A stretch of DNA of 64,000 nucleotides, taken from positions 7,526,406-7,590,405 of the forward strand of contig JBBCBC010000027.1 of assembly GCA_037126765.1 (NCBI GenBank), written 5' to 3'. Source of the DNA: Stenogyne calaminthoides. Lineage: Eukaryota; Streptophyta; Magnoliopsida; Lamiales; Lamiaceae. Position 1 is the stretch's first letter. Each line of letters begins with the position of its first letter. The position numbers and the translations under genes were made by a program. Shown here in pieces: positions 23,527-36,205 of this stretch. Below the pieces are notes generated by a model, which had not been told where the DNA came from, made no database searches, and saw nothing but the letters and a program-made list of their open reading frames with translations.

Positions 23527-24148
23527 TACTTCCTGCGTCTCACAAAGATTGTGTTGCACGTCATATAAATGAAAGTTGAATATCTCAATCGGCTAGAGTA
23601 CCACTATTTATGTCATGAGGTCATGAATTTGAGTCACCGTTTGCTATATATATGTGTGAAAGTTATTAATCCTTATGTCCACCCATTTTATGCTTGTGAT
23701 TGACAAACATATTTAGAAAAAAAATAGATAAAGTAAGGGTGTATTTGATGTGGTGGACACACATATTAAGAAAAAAGTAGATAAAGTAAGGGTATTATGG
23801 GGTTAATTTATAAGACAAAGTCTCATGTGCAACTGGTGCACGGATCTAACAATCACCCCAACACTACTCATATATCACAGAACATGTCTAATATATTCAA
23901 TGAAAGTATTTTTTTAATGGGTTATTCAATTGCATGAATGTACGGTGCACTTGGGTGCACAAGAGACTCACTCCATTTATAAATAAAGTGATTGTTTGTG
24001 AGTAAAGTACAATGACATTTGAAATAATTAAATGATGGTTGAGAGATAAAGATAAAGTAACTTTTTCCATAAAAAAGAGTGTGCATAAATTTGGTAGACA
24101 GACGAATATGACAATGATGCATACATTTGGTGGACGGTGGGAGTATAA
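23527..24148. mobile_element. Stowaway-like MITE remnant(s), compound
   Basis: The left end TACTTCCTGCGTCTCACAAA and the inverted right end TATACTCCCACCGTCCACCA resemble Stowaway termini (CTCCCTCCGTCC). In between are a SINE (23578-23656) and inverted GTGCAACTGGTGCAC-type repeats (23826-23842 with about 23942-23965). It may be two overlapping MITEs rather than one. Confidence 0.35.
23578..23656 (+). mobile_element. tRNA-derived SINE (copy 1)
   Basis: RNA polymerase III A box TATCTCAATCGG (23581-23592) and B box AATTTGAGTCA (23626-23636) are spaced exactly as in the copy at 44981-45036. The body between them is alignable. An 8-bp TSD TGAAAGTT flanks it (23570-23577 and 23657-23664). Confidence 0.75.
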
Positions 24149-24563
24149 TTGAAACATTAAATTTTTATTTAGTAACTCGCAGATTCACCTAATGCATACA
24201 AGACTGTCATTTTTATTATTTTTCATTGTGCATTTATGTTTACTAGCTAATTTCACAAGACAATTATAACCAGTGACAAGATACATTAACTAAAGAAAAA
24301 AATGGAAATAAAATTGTAATTACATTTTAAATATAATATCAACTTTATATATGTGAAAGTTATTATAGTTGAAACATTATTTTTTTATTGAGTAACGCTT
24401 CAATGAACCTGATGCATACAAAACTTTGCCATTTTTATTGATTTTCATTGTGCATTTATGTTTACTAGCTAATTTCACAATACAATTACTAGTGACAAGA
24501 TACATTAAGTAAAGGAAAAAAATGGAAATAAAATTTTAATTACATTTTAAATATAATATCAAG
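24143..24563. repeat. ~215-bp tandem duplication
   Basis: Two copies (about 24143-24350 and 24365-24563) share CATTGTGCATTTATGTTTAC, GTGACAAGATACATTAA and the tail TTACATTTTAAATATAATAT. No gene is seen here or in the flanking 24564-25217. Confidence 0.85.
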
Positions 24564-25226
24564 TCTATTTTGTGGGATGGATACAAATTGAAAGCAAATC
24601 TATCGGCATTATGATTTAACCAATTAAGATATGATATAACGTGCATATTATGTTATTGTTTAAACATAATTAAATCCAAAATGATCCCATAATTTTCTAT
24701 CTTTTTTAAGATGGTCCAAAAAAAGTTTGATGTGAACAGTTATTCCCAAATTTTATCAAATTGTACAATTTTTTGTTCCAAAATAAGTCGGAAACATGAA
24801 ACGCCACGTAACGACGTCCCTTCATATCATTGGCCTTCAATTTGGATTTTCAGTGAGTTGTTTACGAAGCATGACGTGGCATGCTGATGGGGATTAATAG
24901 ACCAGTAAAAAAACGCAATGAACACCTAATATAAAACAAAAATTAAAAACGCTTTCAGATTAATAAAAATGCAAAACATTATTAATTGATTGAAATTATA
25001 TTTTTTGCAATGAATATTTTAAAGTATTTGTATCTCAAATTGGTTGAAATGATTTTTTTATGCAATGATCGAAAATGATGGATTGATTATATATATTGAG
25101 AGAGAAAATTTATTATGCTGATATAATAAATTAATCATGCAAATATTTTAATCTATAAAAAATCATAAATGTAACTCATACTTAAATTGTTATATAGTGA
25201 AAATTGTATTAATGTATTTTTTTATA

Positions 25227-27164
25227 GAGTGTCACTAAACACACCCCAAAATCCTCTAAACACACCTCATTTGTTAAGCACACCCCAATAAAATTTAAAA
25301 ATTAACATGCATTACTAAACACACCCCATTTTTTTCCTATTATATCCTTCTTCTATCAAAATATAAAAATAACACTTTTCTACCTTTCCTTTTCTTATGA
25401 ACATTTCTCTCCTAAAAAAATCATTTGATTCTTTTGTATTCATTAATTTTTTTGTAAACATTCTTAAAATTTTATATAAAATCATAAATATATTACAAAA
25501 AAATCAACTAAATTATTTCAAACATAAATAAATTCAAAAACATAATTAGAAAAAAAATCTTCAATATCATAAAAAAGCTAAATACAAAATAAAAACATTA
25601 AAAAGTAAACTAAATTTTTTAAAAATATTTAAATTAAAAAAACTGAAAAAATTAAATGAAATCTGTAAAATATTTAAAAAAAATCTAAAAAATAATTAAG
25701 ATTAAAAAAAATCAGTAAAATTAAATAAAATCTGAAAAAATCATTTTAATTTAAATTAATTTTGAAGATTTATTTTATTTTTTAATATTTTATTTAATTT
25801 TAATTGGATTTTGATTTTTTCTTAATTTACTTATTTTGAAGATTTAATAATATTTTATAAAATTTAATTAATTTATTTTTTTCAGATTTTTTTTTTCAAT
25901 TTTTGCTTATTTGATTTTTTTTATTTAGTTCATTTTAAAGATATAGTTACTGGTTTAATTTTTATATTTTAATTTATTTTTTTCAAATTTTTTTAATTAT
26001 TTTTTCACGTAAAATAATTTTAAAAAACTAGACTTACAAAAAGTAAAGAATCAATTTCAAAGTGAAAAAAACTTAGAGGACTAAAATCAAATTAAATAAA
26101 ACTTAAAAGAAAGACAAAATAGTATCTCATATTTATATAGGGTAACTTAGTCATTATATATATATATATATATATATCTATTTTTGTTTTAAAAATTATG
26201 GGGTGTGTTTAGGGATGGCAATGGGGCGGGTTAAAACCCGGACCCGACATGAATCCGCCCCGGATGGGACGGGTTAAAACCCAGTCAAACGGGTTTCGGG
26301 GTGGTTAAACCCGGTAAAGGGTTTTTTTGTATGGCGGATTGATTAGGTAAACCCGCCCGGACCTCCATAGATATATAAATATATATTAATACTATAATTT
26401 TTTATTAAATTAAATGTATTTTGTATAGGATTTATTTCTTTTACGGTGAATTGTTTGAATTGTTTCTTTCTTTGCTTTATCAGTTTCTTTTATCGAATAA
26501 GTTTTTTAGTTTAGATTGAGAAGAAATTAGAATGAGTAGATATCTAATGTACATAATTCAAAACAAATTTCAATTAATTCACCCAAATAATACAAATTCA
26601 AGTATTAATTGTATGAATTGGAGGACTGCAAAATAATTGTATGAATTGGAGGTAGAGATAAATTATTTTTTTGCTTATTTATTTATTTTCATCTTTATTT
26701 AATTTTCTAAAATACTAACATATCTATCTTTTTTAAAATAGATGGAGTCTGAAGAAGGAACTAGAGCTAATTCAGTGACTGTCCCATTAAATAATCTTCT
26801 TTGATGTGGGATTGATTAAAACTTTTGAATTTTGTGTTCTATGATGTGAGATTGATTATGAAATTATGTATTTTATTTGTTATAATTTGAATGATTCTAG
26901 TTAATGTGTTATTTTTTAGGAATGATATGTATGAAGTTAGGAGTATGAATTAAAAAATGTAGGAAAAAATGAAATTGAACGCGGGGCGGTTTAAACCCGC
27001 CGGGTTCACGGGGCGGGGTAAAGCGGGTTCAAAAACCCGGCGGGGTGGGGCGGGTTACGGGTTGGCAAAAAATTTGACGGGGCGGGTTACGGGTTTGGCT
27101 AAACCCGCTCCGTTGTCATTCCTAGATGTATTTAGAGAATTTTGGGATGTGTTTAGTGGTACTC
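25227..27164. mobile_element. Non-autonomous MULE-type element A (host ~1 kb, split by hAT insert)
   Basis: Ends are GAGTGTCACTAAACACACCC and, inverted, GAGTACCACTAAACACATCC. Flanked by 9-bp TTTTTTATA on both sides (25218-25226, 27165-27173). The interior is extremely AT-rich and non-coding. A second copy in the opposite orientation lies at 38901-39891. A 9-bp TSD with these TIRs points to the Mutator superfamily. A 915-bp element is inserted at 26210. Confidence 0.85.
26210..27124. mobile_element. Non-autonomous hAT-like element nested in element A
   Basis: Ends TAGGGATGGCAATGG and, inverted, TAGGAATGACAACGG. The GC-rich subterminal arms contain repeated GGGCGGGTT/AACCCGCC motifs. The 8-bp flanks GGTGTGTT and GATGTATT differ at two positions. 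Comparison with the uninterrupted copy B confirms the empty site reads GGTGTGTTTAGAGAA-like, so these are a true TSD. No transposase. Confidence 0.8.
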
Positions 27165-27384
27165 TTTTTTATATTTTGTATTTATTTTGTACCCCACTAT
27201 AAAGAATTATGTATCCGTCCCTTTATATAAGGACATGCTTACACTGTGAGTGGCTCACCTTTTCACGGGACATTTTTTTATAAAAATAAAAATTATATTG
27301 ATTCATCAATTATGTTTTTGGCCTTATTGCGCGAGTACAATCAAAATGGATGTTCCATTTTACTTCTCAAGAATTATATTAAGT

Positions 27385-28531
27385 TGGAGAAATTTCAGCG
27401 GCGTACAAGTTTTTTATCGAAATTTCAGTTAGATACAACATATACCCTTTGTTTCAATTTGATACAAAATAGAAGATAAAAATCACATTATACCCTTACT
27501 CTTTAATTTCATTATTATTTTCATTAAAAACCCACTCACTTTTCTCTCCCCCTCAAATCGGATTTCCCAATCTCTCTCTCAGCCCACTCTTTCTCTCTCT
27601 CAACCCACTCTCTCTCTAAATTCAACCCTATTTTTCTCTTTAAGCCGTCCTTCCCTCTGTGAAATATATCAAGCGGCGGATGGTGGTGGGGGTGCGGGAG
27701 GCGGCGGATGGTGGTGGGGGTGAGCGGAGGCGGTGGATTTTTTGCGCGGAGGTGAAGGGGTGGCGGCGCGTGGAGACGGAGGATTTTTTTGCAGCGGTGG
27801 CGCGGTGGCGATGGTTTTGTGCAGTGGTGCGGAGTGGGTGGTTTTTGCAGAGGAGATCCGGCGGCGGGGGGCGGCGGTTTTTGAAGGTTTATGCGGCGGC
27901 GATTTTCCAGGTTTGCGGGGACGTCAGGCGGTTTTATGGCCTCCTCCGGTTTCTTCCGTAATTTTTCATGCACTCACACACTTTACTGCGTGAGAAATTA
28001 AAAGACGGCTCATATTAGATCATTCAACGAATCTACATATCTTTTTTTGAAAGGGGGTTTGAAAGGGTTTTTTAGGTTTGGGGGTTTGAAATTGGGTTTG
28101 AAAGATCTAGGTTTGGGGGGTTTGAAATTGGGTTTGAAAGATCTAGTTTTGCAAAATGAAAAAAATGTATTTTTTAAAATGCAGTAAAAATTGAATTTTG
28201 TTAATGAAATTTTGTAATTTAGTAAAATGTATTTTAAAATGAAGTAAATTTGAAATTGTGTAAAAAATTATTTGATTGTGCAAAAATAATTAATTACCTT
28301 CATTGAAAATGATTTCGAACTGAATTAATAAAGTAGGAAAAGAAAAGGAGCTGCAGGTGGGTTGTGGGAGACGTCTCGTCAATGACAGGAAGATGATTTT
28401 CCTCTTTTTTTTGTATTAAGGGTATTTTGGTCTTATCATCTCTAAGATTGTAGTTATATGAAAGAAGGAGGTTTGATTGTATCTAATTGATATAACTCCT
28501 GCTAATTTGTACCTAATTGAAATTGCCCCAA
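27385..28531. mobile_element. TIR element with GC-rich core
   Basis: The left end TGGAGAAATTTCAGC and the inverted right end TTGGGGCAATTTCAAT are alignable for about 55 bp. A shared TATATTAAGT flanks it (27375-27384, 28532-28541), a 9-10 bp TSD. The core (27655-27960) is GC-rich with GGCGG repeats and is open on both strands. The longest frame (27536-27973, minus) is proline/arginine-rich low complexity with no domain. A ~45-bp unit containing GGGTTTGAAAGATCTAG is doubled at 28065-28152. Confidence 0.65.
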
Positions 28532-28650
28532 TATATTAAGTATAAATATTTGAATTTGTATATCATCATCATATAAAAATAAAAAGATGTTCTAATAATA
28601 TGTTAGTTTAATTTTTGCATAAAAAAGTGTTCTCATAATAAATTGATGTG

Positions 28651-28906
28651 TGTTGTAGGATAATAGAGACAATCGTTTGTTGACCCAGTTCGTCGAGAAC
28701 GACTAAGTCTGGGGGCGTACCAAGCCAGGTGATTTCACTATATCATTAACATATTATTCTACACAAGAGATCCCTTTATATAGGGTGTACAAAGAATATA
28801 ATAAATGTCTAATTTATTCCTCCATTTATTACACTTGATGACGGCCTAATTTATCTCTCAATCGATTACACTTGATGAAGGCACATAATGTGTTTTTTCT
28901 TCAACA
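28651..28906 (-). repeat. LTR (3' LTR of the minus-strand element)
   Basis: 256 bp, nearly identical to 33209-33465, with TG...CA ends. Confidence 0.92.
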
Positions 28907-29352
28907 CTCCCTCTTGTGCCAAATCAAAAGGGTGGTAGGTGCATAAATGTTGCCTCGCTAAAAACCATGCCAAGTATAAAAAAACTCATTGGTAAAATAA
29001 ACCTTGAAAAAGAGTTACAACACACCCATGTTGAGACTCCCCCTGAAGTCTACACCTATATCACCTGATATGTACATCTATCATGTGAGTAAACAAAGCT
29101 TGAATCTGTAGCAAAGCTTGTCGTTGTCGGTTGTAAAAATACTTAGGTGAAATATGCTTCAAATTTTCACCTTTAATGTAACACAATTTCATTTGTGTGA
29201 TGAAGAAATATTGTGTTCATATATACATATAGACTGTTTAACTTTAGAACTCAATTCACTACGAATATGTTTAATAATTGATCACGTAGTGAGGTACATC
29301 TCACTAGATTTATAAATGTGTCATTAGATATCAAAGAAATCTCAAATTCGGT

Positions 29353-29502
29353 TGAGTTTCAATTTTTGGGTAGAATGATTTACTTTTCATTCTATATAAC
29401 CCCAACACTCAACAGTGCACGATGTAAAATAACACATCTGAAAAATATGAGAAAATATTGAATGAAAAGTAAATCATTCTGCAGTAATTGAAACTCAACA
29501 GG
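29353..29502. repeat. Inverted repeat at the broken edge of the solo LTR
   Basis: GTAGAATGATTTACTTTTCA (near 29374) recurs inverted as TGAAAAGTAAATCATTCT (near 29462). The segment 29411-29480 is also an inverted copy of the right flank at 31237-31300. TATAACCCCAACA (29394-29406) is the first 13 bp of the LTR in reverse. Together these show a local inversion or fold-back repair at the left edge of the solo LTR. Confidence 0.65.
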
Positions 29503-29565
29503 ATATGAGAATGTAAAGTAAGCATATAAGAAAATATTGAATGTAAAGTAAACATATAAGAAAAT

Positions 29566-31231
29566 GAAAGTATGCTTTTGCGTAATAACGAACTCATTTA
29601 ACTCTTATTTACTGAATATAAAATGTTTCATCACTGTTGCTTTAAATATAAATGAATATTAATTATTTATTGCAAACTGTTCAATATTAGTACAATATTA
29701 CATTATAGTTAATGTTGTGATACCCGATCACAAAAGATCACATTAACAGTTCCTTGTAAATAAAAGTACAACTTCACAACCTAGATGGAATTGAACACTC
29801 CATTGGTAGAGGTTGAAGTGCAAAGCTCAGATTGGTTTGTCTTGACCAAGAGATTGCACTAGCACATTATGATGTGCTGAAGAGAACCTACAGAGAGGAT
29901 AAATTCTTTCGTACTGACTTAAGGGATGAAGAATTAGACCTCAGTTGTTATTGATTTCTTAACCTCTGTCACTTAAATAGAATTGTGTGTAATTAATATT
30001 TATTGCTTTGATATGTGTTGGGTTTAGAGTCAGACAGTTGTTCTATACTTTGCATTTTGGGCAATATTATTAATTATATGGCAATTGTTAAGATTTAATA
30101 CAGAGCAACGTGTGCAAGCAAGTCTTGTGTGATTTGTCCCCTTGGTGGGCTCAGAAGTTTTATCATACCAAATCTTGCAAGTGAAAATTTATTTCCAGTA
30201 TGGATAATAATGTTGAGTTGTCTTTACTCCAAGGACAAAAATATTAATTAATATAAAGCTTATCAGTGGCTTAATTAATTAATGGACTGTATAATCTTAA
30301 ATACGGAAAATAATAATCAGGAGTCATATTATTGTTACATCGTAATATGGATTAAGATGGATAGTTCAATATTAATTTTATAGTGGAGCAAATTAATATT
30401 AAAGGGCTGAATAATATTGTGGCTCAATATTAAGAAATTCAAAGCTCATTGAAGGTCCAATCTTAATTCTCCTAAAGACTCCTCAAATAGCCCAATATAA
30501 GTTCAATTAATGAAAAGGAGAAAAAAAAATTATTGCCTAATTTGTTCCTATTTTTTCGAAAATTATGGGAAAAAGAAGAGGAAATATTTTCTTGATTTTC
30601 TTGAAAATATTTTATTTAAAGAGATAATTATTTTTAGAATACAAGTTTTTTACCATAAATTCAAGAAATCAAATCTTGATTCTTGTCTCTTTGATTTTTT
30701 TGAAAATTACTATAAGAAAGGGAAGAAAAGATATTTTGTGATTTGTATGAAAAATAAGAATATATGAGATATATTCAAGATTGTATCTTGGGAAGATATA
30801 AAGAAATTTCTCATATCCCCTTTTAGGGTACAATTTTCGTCCTCCCCTAGTCTTATAAATAGGGGATGAATTTTTCATCCCCAAAAATAATTCCAGTCTT
30901 GGAAAAATTAGATGGTGCAATAATTTTATTTTCTCTTTTATTAAAATCCTTCCACCGAATTACGTACGTGGACGTGGGAGATATTTGAGAAGACACTTTG
31001 GGTTGATCCATCGTCTCAACAGTTGTCACTTCAAGAGGTATGTATTTTCATAACTCCTAAATTCAGCATGCTTAGAATTTGCGTGGATTACGTGTACGCA
31101 TATTGTTGTTATTTATTTAATTATTATGTTGAATTAATTTAGGATTGATTCATGTTAGTAATTAATTGATTAATTTCAATATGTATTTAAATATACCTCG
31201 AATAGATCCGGACACCCCGTTTTTCCCAACA
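29566..31231 (+). repeat. Solo LTR of the long-LTR copia family, left end rearranged
   Basis: Alignable with 6066-7888 from GAAAGTATGCTTTT through TATAAATAGGGGATGA (TATA at 30854-30861) to the end CCCAACA. No internal region follows, so it is a solo LTR. The first ~20 bp are missing or inverted. It is older than element 1's LTR, judging by more differences. Confidence 0.82.
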
Positions 31232-33208
31232 TTGAGTAGAATGATTTGCTTTTCATTTACTAAATTTTCAAATGTGTTACTTTACATCGTGAGAGTGCAA
31301 TTTCAAATCATGTATATTAATGTACAATAAATTCAGTACTTTAGAATAAAATTTCAAATTCACTAGTATTTAAATTCACTGAAATGTCAGCCTCATAAAT
31401 ATTTGTGCATTGACTTTGATCTTGTCAGACGGTTCTTCGTCCTTGAAATCGATTGATGGTTAGTTTTTATGTGAAAAATCTAACAACGGTACTCAATTTC
31501 TTCCGAGACCAATATTTTGAATTCAGGTCAAGTTGGAGTCATCTATTACAAACAAGGGAGAATATTATTTATGCAAATGTAGCAATATACTATAATTTAT
31601 TTATTTTTTTCAAGAATGTGAATGCATATGTGAATTAGATTTTTAGATCAAGGGTCACATATTTTTCGATGCTTTGTGAAGATACTTTATCACACTTATT
31701 TGTAATTATATGTATTATCCATAAATTTCTTTATCATGGAGATATGCAATAACTAAAAACCCATATACACAATATTTGACTTGGAAACAAAAGTTTCATC
31801 ATATAAAGATTATCAAAAACTTATAAAAATAAGCATCAAATCAAATCTTATAAACAATTATAGCTATAATCACAAAATAATCTGCTTAATTATTTTACTA
31901 TAAGTATATAAGCCATACTACTAATATTCTTTATGGTAAATCACGAAGTGCAGTCACCTTTTCAGGTCTACATTAAATCTTATGCAATTAAGCATATTTA
32001 AGCATTTTTTTTAAATTGCACTCATAATCTTATACATGAATAAATAATTTTAATTCATAATAATTATCATACATATCCAAATACATATGGAAATTTCAGA
32101 TATCAGAAAATATTGTCATCAAAATAATATTTTTTGTGTGGCTCTACTTGCAAAAATATATTCGATGTCATCCATTTCATTAGATGTAAGTAGATTTAAC
32201 CAATTTTAATGAATCAAATCAACAAAAATAAGTAATAACAGGCAAACACGAATTTTCATAAAAACTCTAAATTCTACAGCAAATAATTCTCTAGCCTATA
32301 TTGTGGCAAACAGTTCTAATTGCTGAAATTTAAAAGGAATTAAGTTTTTTTTACCATAACAGAACCCTATGGTAATGGTTCCTTATAACCATCAATGAAA
32401 TATAACTTTCGTTAAGCAGCCTCAATGGAAGGTTCATGTGTTTGCTTCCTCGTCTCATATTCATGGGCAATTCCATTAACCTTAAACTCGTCTCAAATGG
32501 GTGGAGTAATTAATTGAGTCCAAAAGAAAACTCAATAAAAAAATTAGCCAAATATAAATTGCAATGGAAACTAATGTAATAACATGTCTTCTTCGTATGA
32601 TGCCATTAAATTAATTAATAGCTTCGTAAATAATCAATCAGTTATGAAAAAGACCCAAACACAATAAAAAAAAACAAATTGATATTTCAACATCAAGAAA
32701 AATAATCTAAGCATATACTTTCGTTAGTTATACGGGCATACAACAACTAAGAAATATATATGATAATCATATAAGGCTCTCCCTCTGTATTGTCGAATTA
32801 TGCAATTACATCTCATAAATTCATAAGCAGAAGGTATTTTACAATTTTACTGCAAAAATAGGGGTTTACAACAATTTCAAATAATTGATGATTTTATGGA
32901 TATACGTAAATACCATACATTTGATTTAAGAATGTCAACTAAAGACACAAAGGTCTATCCAATAAATACAAAAATTTCAATCAAACTATTCAATTCATTC
33001 AGGGTCGTATCGACTAGTTGACATATGGAATTATATATATGCAATCTACGCACAATTACATTATAACGAAGTTATAACGAAATTAAGAGAGAGAAAAGTT
33101 AATAGACAAACAAACTCTGTTCTGGCGAGACTTCTTGGTGCCTTTTCTATTCTCTAGAGTTCAGATGGTCCGATCATTAATGGAGTTAGAACATTCATGC
33201 TGATAACG

Positions 33209-33465
33209 TGTTGTAGGATAATAGAGACAATTGTTTGTTGACTCAGTTCGTCGAGAACGACTACGTCTTGGGGGCGTACCAAGCCAGGTGATTTCACCAT
33301 ATCATCAACATATTATTTTATACAAGAGATCCCTTTATATAGGGTGTACAAAGAATATAATAAATGTCTAATTTATTCCTCTATTTATTACACTTGATGA
33401 AGGCCTAATTTATCTCTCAATCGATTACACTTGATGAAGACACATAATGTATTTTTTCTTCAACA
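33209..33465 (-). repeat. LTR (5' LTR of the minus-strand element)
   Basis: 257 bp partner of 28651-28906. The primer-binding site lies just below 33209 on the minus strand. Confidence 0.92.
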
Positions 33466-34790
33466 ATCTGGTTAATATTTATTAAACATAAAATAGATTT
33501 AAGTGGGAGCAATACTATATATAATATGCATTTTTTTTTATAATTCAGTATTCGGCTAAAAGACCGACTTCCCATATATAATAAAGTTTGTGCATTATAA
33601 TAAAGTTTTTGCATTTATTTTGAAAAGAAGTAGGGAAAGTAGAAGCTGTAACACTATTTCTCCTAATTATACTAACTATAGGGGGTGAATATATGTTTGA
33701 TACAACAATTAGAAAAAGTTATATAAAAACTTTGATAATTTTATACATGTTTTAAAAAGTTTTCAAAAATAATTTTAGAATACTTTACACTTACTAATCA
33801 ATAGAGTTATATTTGATTTTAAAAACAAATAGAAAAAAACGTATTTTCAAATATATTAAGAAAGACAACTAAAATCATTAAATTTAAGAGTACGATTCAT
33901 TGGTACCGTTGCCCCGTGCAATTTGGCGCATGAATGAAACGTACATGATAATATAATTGAAATATGCAGGCTAGATTTAATTGAAAATGTGAAACATAAT
34001 GTGCAGGTTAAAATAGATGAAACGTGCAGGCTAACATAATTGAAAAAGTGCACCAGGTACATATTAATTGAACCTTGGTGTAACTAAAATTAAATATGAG
34101 ATTTCTTTTTAAATAATTATTAATATATGAATTATATATATTTATCATTGCCCATCAATTAAAATATAAATACTTAATATTTCAGAATTTGTGAATTTGA
34201 TACACAATCATCCTTCTCATTGCAATTAATTATTTAGTGATTCACATGATAATTTTGAACAAAACATCCTGATGGTATCAGGAGACATATATTTAGTGGA
34301 ATTGATACTCAGTATGAGAAAATGTCTTGTATGCTTCAGTGCACACACAGTACAATTCAATGCATATCTTTTAATTTACATCTTCTTTATATTAAAATAT
34401 ACAATTTATTTATATTGAAATATATAACTTATTTTCATCGATACAAATTATATATTCTAAGATGACTGGTACAGTTACTATTTTCTCGTGTTTTAGCAAG
34501 CGAGATTTTTATTAGTATTTAAAATGATAAAATTACTTTTAAAAAGACATATTATTTCAAATATTAATAAACAACTTGTTCACTAAAATACGAGAAAAAG
34601 TGATAGTGTGCAAGTAATCTTGGGACAGGAGAAATATTATTTAAAAATACTCCATAAGTTGCATCCGGTACACCCTAAAATGTATCGATACTCGGAATTT
34701 TTTTAATAATGCAGTATTGGATACATTGCAGATACTTGGGTGTGTGGATACGCACCAGATATGCCACGTGACGTATCTCAATTAAAAATA
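33466..34790. other. Non-coding DNA with a short tandem array
   Basis: No gene. Between about 33935 and 34060 a ~38-bp unit recurs three times with decay (ATAATTGAAATATGCAGGCT, ATTGAAAATGTG, TGCAGGTTAAAATAGATGAA, TGCAGGCTAACATAATTGAA). Confidence 0.55.
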
Positions 34791-34795
34791 ATTAT

Positions 34796-35075
34796 TACTC
34801 CATCCGTCCTAATCTTGACTGCATTCTTTTCATTTAAGGTGTCCCAATCTTAATTGCACATTTCCTTAAATGGAAATAATCACTTTATCACTTTATCACA
34901 TAAAATACTAATAAACAGCTCTTTTAACCTCCAATACTTTATCACTTTATCATATAAAATACTAATAAATAACTATTTCTACCCCAACACATTATCACTT
35001 TATCATTTTTTCTTAAACTCTGAGCACACAGTAAACCACCAAACTCCGAGCACACAGTTAAAGTTGGAAAATTAA
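34796..35075. mobile_element. Truncated Stowaway-like MITE
   Basis: It starts TACTCCATCCGTCCTAATCT, close to Stowaway ends, then AT-rich sequence with TTATCACTTTATCA repeats. No matching inverted right end is visible, so it is truncated. Confidence 0.4.
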
Positions 35076-35643
35076 TATGTTTACTTTAAATTTGTCTTAT
35101 TTTACATCAACTCTAACCTACATCTACAAGCAATAAAATCTATCACGATCGACACATCACTGTTCGTCGAAATTCAACACGTTTAGTTTCTTCTTGCTTT
35201 GTGTTTGAGGTTAGTCTCCCTTTCGTAAAAAAAAAAGGTTAGTCTCCTTATTTTGAAATAAACACACATGATATCTTTGGTTTACTCTGTTTGCGCACGA
35301 AATTCTGAAACAAGATATTCTATTAGATTATTTTATAATTGAGCTGTGATATTTTGCATATTTATGGTTTAATTATCTTATGCATACTTTTTGTATATTG
35401 AATACGACTTTGTGATGTTGGTGATCATTTATATATTTTATTAGGATGTTCCTTTTGTTTTAATTTTATATTTATTTAGGTGTTATATTTGTATACATGT
35501 ACAAAGATACGTATTTAAAAAAAATGTAAAACACTTATATTTACAGGGATAGTATAAAATAATTTAAAAAGTTAAAATCGTACCTCTGTCGTATCTTTTT
35601 TTTTTTTTAAATATGTGTCTCCATACTCATATTATATCGTACC

Positions 35644-36205
35644 CAGGGGCGAACACAAAATTTTTGTCCAGTCAGAGAATAAACATAAAAAAAATTGTAC
35701 TTTCGTAAAAAAAAAAATGAATGCGAATATAATTTTAACAATTTTAAATGCAAAAATTTTGTTTCTTCAAATTTAGTGAATGGTGATGTATATCATATGA
35801 ATGCGAAAATAATATAAATTCAATAGTTATGAGTGAATAGTGATATACTATAGCAGCTTATGAAAATAATTTTAATCAGATATGGTCTATTACTACTATT
35901 AAATTAAAATCAAATTCAAATTTTATTTAATAACTACCCAAATTAGAATTTTTTTATCCAAGCTAACTTCATCCGACACATAAGCAGACAAATCATGAAC
36001 TTGAACAAAGAAATTTATGGACTTGATAATAATATCAATAGGAGCCTAAATTAGTTGAGTTGAAAATAAAATGTTCTATCTTAATATTAATTAGTGTTTA
36101 CTAATTTTAAAAAATATATTTAAAATTAAAAAATATATATATATAATACATTATAAAAAATTGAGGTAAAACATTTATTCTTGCATTAATGTAAATCCGC
36201 CCCTG
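35644..36205. mobile_element. hAT-type MITE
   Basis: The left end CAGGGGCGAACACAAA and the inverted right end CAGGGGCGGATTTACA. 8-bp flanks ATCGTACC and CTCGTACT share six bases. 562 bp, AT-rich, non-coding. CAGGGGCGGA is a familiar end of plant hAT MITEs. Confidence 0.7.

Larger units (their letters stand above)
28651..33465 (-). mobile_element. Copia-type LTR element with 257-bp LTRs, no coding left
   Basis: Direct repeats 28651-28906 and 33209-33465 both run TGTTGTAGGATAATAGAG ... CTTCAACA. Flanks ATGTG and ATCTG are a 5-bp TSD with one mismatch. On the minus strand the right LTR is followed by CGTTATCAGCATGA, a plant primer-binding site of the TTATCAGCACGA type. A polypurine stretch (CACAAGAGGGAGTG) precedes the other LTR, so the element reads minus. 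It is interrupted by a solo LTR (29566-31231). Remaining interior is AT-rich without protein domains: an old autonomous copy or a large non-coding (LARD-like) element. Confidence 0.85.

Noticed and set aside
27536..27993. 145-codon proline-rich frame and overlapping plus-strand frames
   Set aside because: Low-complexity products of GGCGG repeats, open on both strands with no motif or splice structure; kept only as part of the TIR element.
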